Source: DASPKX01 sp035627835
GTDB taxonomy: Bacteria > Verrucomicrobiota > Verrucomicrobiia > Limisphaerales > SXQI01
DNA: 14,533 nucleotides
Reading direction: 5' to 3'
NCBI GenBank assembly: GCA_035627835.1
Contig: DASPKX010000084.1
Location: forward strand, 1 to 14,533
In this document: positions 12,749 to 14,533 of the stretch, in pieces
Numbering within the stretch: the first letter of the stretch is position 1
Layout of the letters: each line of letters begins with the position of its first letter
Program-made: the position numbers and the translations under genes
Notes under the pieces: model-generated
What the model was told of the DNA's origin: nothing
What the model saw: the letters and a program-made list of their open reading frames with translations, nothing else
The model's database searches: none

Positions 12749-14263
12749 GTGTTAATCTTCCGCGCGCAATTTAAAGGTTTACCCTTCATAGCGCCAGCGC
12801 TGTGGCTGATTGTCTTCGTTTTCAGGCTCTCCCCGGCAGCGGCTGCGGAAGGCCTGCCTTCCGCCAAGGTGGAGGAAGTTCGCTCTGCCATTTTAAATCA
12901 CATCGCCGCAGTGAAGTTCACGCGCGCCCAATGGGGAATTGTCGTTGCCGAACCTTCAGGCAAGCCCATCCTCGAAGTGAACGCACACAAACTGATGAAG
13001 CCCGCCTCCGTTGGAAAGCTGCTCGTCGTTGCCGCAGCGCTCGAGGAACTTGGGCCTGACTATCGCTTCACCACTTCCGCCTACACGTACGCGAGGCCGC
13101 AGAATGGCCGCGTGGGTGGACCGCTTATCATCTACGGGCGTGGCGATCCATCGTTTGAATCGAGATTCCTCACGAATGCTGCGACCACAGACCTGCTGGC
13201 TGAGCAGATCGCGAAGAGTGGGCTGCGCCGCGTCCGCGGGCCTATGGTCCTCGACACCAGTTATTATGATGCCATTCGACACGGGACCGGGTGGACGCAT
13301 GACGACACTCAATATGGCTATGGAACCGTCGTTTCTGCTCTGAACTTCCGTGAGAATGTGACGCTCCTGGAGGTTGCTGCCGCAACTGAAGCCAACCTTC
13401 GCTGCACCTTTTCGCCGCTGGATCGCACGTTTCCTTACAAGCTCATCAATGCCACACGCACGGCATCGGACCGCTTCGGGCTCGGCCAATTATTATATGG
13501 CTTCGAAAGCGAGAGCACACTGACCATTTATGGAACGCTTCCTCTTGGATCGACCGCGATCACCGTGCGCGCTCCGGTCCGCTCTCCTGAAGAAGCCTTC
13601 GCGCAGGCCCTCACCGCCGCTTTGAGATCCCGTGGAGTGCGCGTCGGAAAAGCCGAAGTCACGAGACGCTCGCCGCGCAACGAACCAACCAATAACGTGA
13701 ACGACCTCTTCGAAGTGGCATCGGTCCAATCACCCCCGCTCCGCGAGCTTTCCGGGCCGATATTGCGCGATTCCCAAAATCTCTACTCCCAGTCGCTGCT
13801 CCTTCATCTTGGTGCCAGGTCCAGCAAAGATCCCGCCCTAACCGTTGAAGAAGCAGGCGCCGCGCAGGTGAAGGAAACACTCGCACAGCTCGGCATCGAG
13901 CCTGCCGACGTGCAGTTAGACGATGGCACTGGCCTTTCCCGCTCAGGCCTGGTCACTCCACGTGCGGTGGTTATGCTCTTGAAAGCTACCCACGACACAC
14001 CGACTGGAACACTGTTGAAGGCAATGGTCCCCGCTCCAGGTGAAGGAACGCTCAAGAACCGGCTGCCTAGTTTAAGCGGGAAACTCCGTGCCAAGACCGG
14101 AAGCCTTCGCACTGTTTCGACGGTTGCTGGCTATCTGACAACCCGCTCTGCGGCTCGAGTGGTGTTTTGCGTGTTCCTGAACAACTACACTCCCGAGGGA
14201 AATGCACCCGCCGCCCGGGATGAGGTCGAAGCTGTCGTGCAAATGCTACATGACAAGTTGTAG
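12749..14263 (+). CDS. dacB: D-alanyl-D-alanine carboxypeptidase/endopeptidase, PBP4 class (peptidase S13)
   Basis: This low-molecular-weight penicillin-binding protein of the periplasm removes the terminal D-Ala from peptidoglycan stems and can cut cross-links. The 504-residue product starts with a signal peptide (hydrophobic core about 11-28, cleavage likely after AAAA at residue 33). The three active-site motifs are present: Ser87-x2-Lys90 in KPASVGKLL, Ser342-x-Asn344 in RDSQNLYSQ, and Lys449-Thr-Gly in LRAKTGSL. GRGDPSF at 130-136 and DDGTGLSRSGLVTP at 391-404 are typical of S13, and the large insert between the first two motifs is of normal size. The start is GTG; no other start in this frame leaves a full signal peptide except an upstream CTG. 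There is no Shine-Dalgarno sequence and no other cell-wall gene nearby. Confidence 0.95.
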   Translation: MLIFRAQFKGLPFIAPALWLIVFVFRLSPAAAAEGLPSAKVEEVRSAILNHIAAVKFTRAQWGIVVAEPSGKPILEVNAHKLMKPASVGKLLVVAAALEELGPDYRFTTSAYTYARPQNGRVGGPLIIYGRGDPSFESRFLTNAATTDLLAEQIAKSGLRRVRGPMVLDTSYYDAIRHGTGWTHDDTQYGYGTVVSALNFRENVTLLEVAAATEANLRCTFSPLDRTFPYKLINATRTASDRFGLGQLLYGFESESTLTIYGTLPLGSTAITVRAPVRSPEEAFAQALTAALRSRGVRVGKAEVTRRSPRNEPTNNVNDLFEVASVQSPPLRELSGPILRDSQNLYSQSLLLHLGARSSKDPALTVEEAGAAQVKETLAQLGIEPADVQLDDGTGLSRSGLVTPRAVVMLLKATHDTPTGTLLKAMVPAPGEGTLKNRLPSLSGKLRAKTGSLRTVSTVAGYLTTRSAARVVFCVFLNNYTPEGNAPAARDEVEAVVQMLHDKL

Positions 14264-14533
14264 AAACGCTAGCTGGATGCCCATAAGCACGTCGCGAGGT
14301 TTCTTAGTAGAGGTGAGCGCTACGCAAGGAACGAATACTGGGGTATCTACCTGAGCGCCTGCTTCAGCAGCTTTAATTTCGAGGAGGGATGAGTCAACGC
14401 ATTGAAGGCGGATTGCCTTTCAAGATCTCTGTGCTGTTATCAATCAAGGAACAGCTTGTACCTCATCACTCATTCAGAAATCCGCTTTGCGTTCACTACA
14501 TTTTCACCGCTTACCAACCGATTCGGGTAGCTT
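14264..14533. other. 270-nt AT-richer tail without a recognised gene
   Basis: Base composition is visibly richer in A and T than the rest of the window and all frames look unlike the upstream genes. No tRNA, terminator or repeat was recognised. One frame is open from ATG 14389 to the window end. Confidence 0.5.
14389..14533 (+). CDS. possible partial ORF running off the right edge
   Basis: An ATG at 14389 opens a frame (beginning MSQRIEGGLPFKISV) of 48 codons that is still open at the window end. GAGGAGGG stands immediately before it but is too close to the ATG for a normal ribosome-binding site. The peptide resembles nothing I recognise, and another frame through the same stretch is open until near the end as well. 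It may be a real gene start, a gene remnant, or chance. Confidence 0.2.
   Translation, partial: MSQRIEGGLPFKISVLLSIKEQLVPHHSFRNPLCVHYIFTAYQPIRVA

Noticed and set aside
14273..14391. Small plus-strand frame between dacB and the right edge
   Set aside because: It has no ATG, GTG or TTG start of use and no recognisable sequence; likely chance.
1..14533. CRISPR array, tRNA/rRNA genes, insertion sequences, attachment sites
   Set aside because: I looked for regularly spaced repeats, cloverleaf-like sequence, transposase motifs and flanking duplications and saw none.

Overview
The window looks like ordinary chromosome from a moderately GC-rich, Gram-negative-type bacterium, most likely a member of the Verrucomicrobiota. 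This placement is inference. It rests on the proB-mazG and miaB housekeeping content, a secreted sugar phosphate isomerase/epimerase, an RRM protein, an Ala/Pro-rich tail-anchored protein with an ETVRINLPPKP-type motif (a pattern I associate with that phylum), and the near absence of Shine-Dalgarno sequences. No rRNA, tRNA, CRISPR array, insertion sequence or prophage gene was recognised.

Layout. Bases 1-860 hold the 3' part of miaB (tRNA methylthiolation), followed by a small multi-pass membrane protein (874-1443). An M42 metallo-aminopeptidase (1454-2530, minus) converges on that pair and is divergent from a plus-strand series: proB (2620-3696), mazG (3699-4361), a beta-carbonic anhydrase (4486-5133) and phosphoenolpyruvate carboxylase (5140-7578). 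proB/mazG are 2 nt apart and the anhydrase/ppc genes 6 nt apart, so each pair is probably co-transcribed. On the minus strand lie a HIT-family nucleotide hydrolase/transferase (8008-8493) and a degenerate response-regulator receiver protein (7582-7956). A CopZ-like metal-binding protein (8582-8860, plus) abuts the exported isomerase/epimerase (8861-9730, minus). A 280-nt leader with a promoter candidate and a 34-codon ORF precedes an RRM RNA-binding protein (10011-10364). Then come the Ala/Pro-rich tail-anchored protein (10443-10883), a strong terminator, thioredoxin (10961-11293), a second terminator, a beta-CASP metallo-beta-lactamase-fold RNA-processing-type protein (11349-12725, minus), and DacB/PBP4 (12749-14263, plus). 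The last 270 nt are AT-richer and hold only a doubtful partial ORF.

Functional links. The clearest is the carbonic anhydrase/PEP carboxylase pair: the anhydrase makes bicarbonate, the substrate PEPC uses to form oxaloacetate from PEP. The PEPC differs at two normally conserved sites, with Lys in the catalytic FHGRGG loop and Ser at the C-terminal aspartate-inhibition Asn position. This makes it the most interesting enzyme here. The rest is housekeeping: tRNA modification, proline synthesis, nucleotide-pool cleaning, redox, RNA processing and peptidoglycan trimming. I did not find a convincing undescribed multi-gene system.
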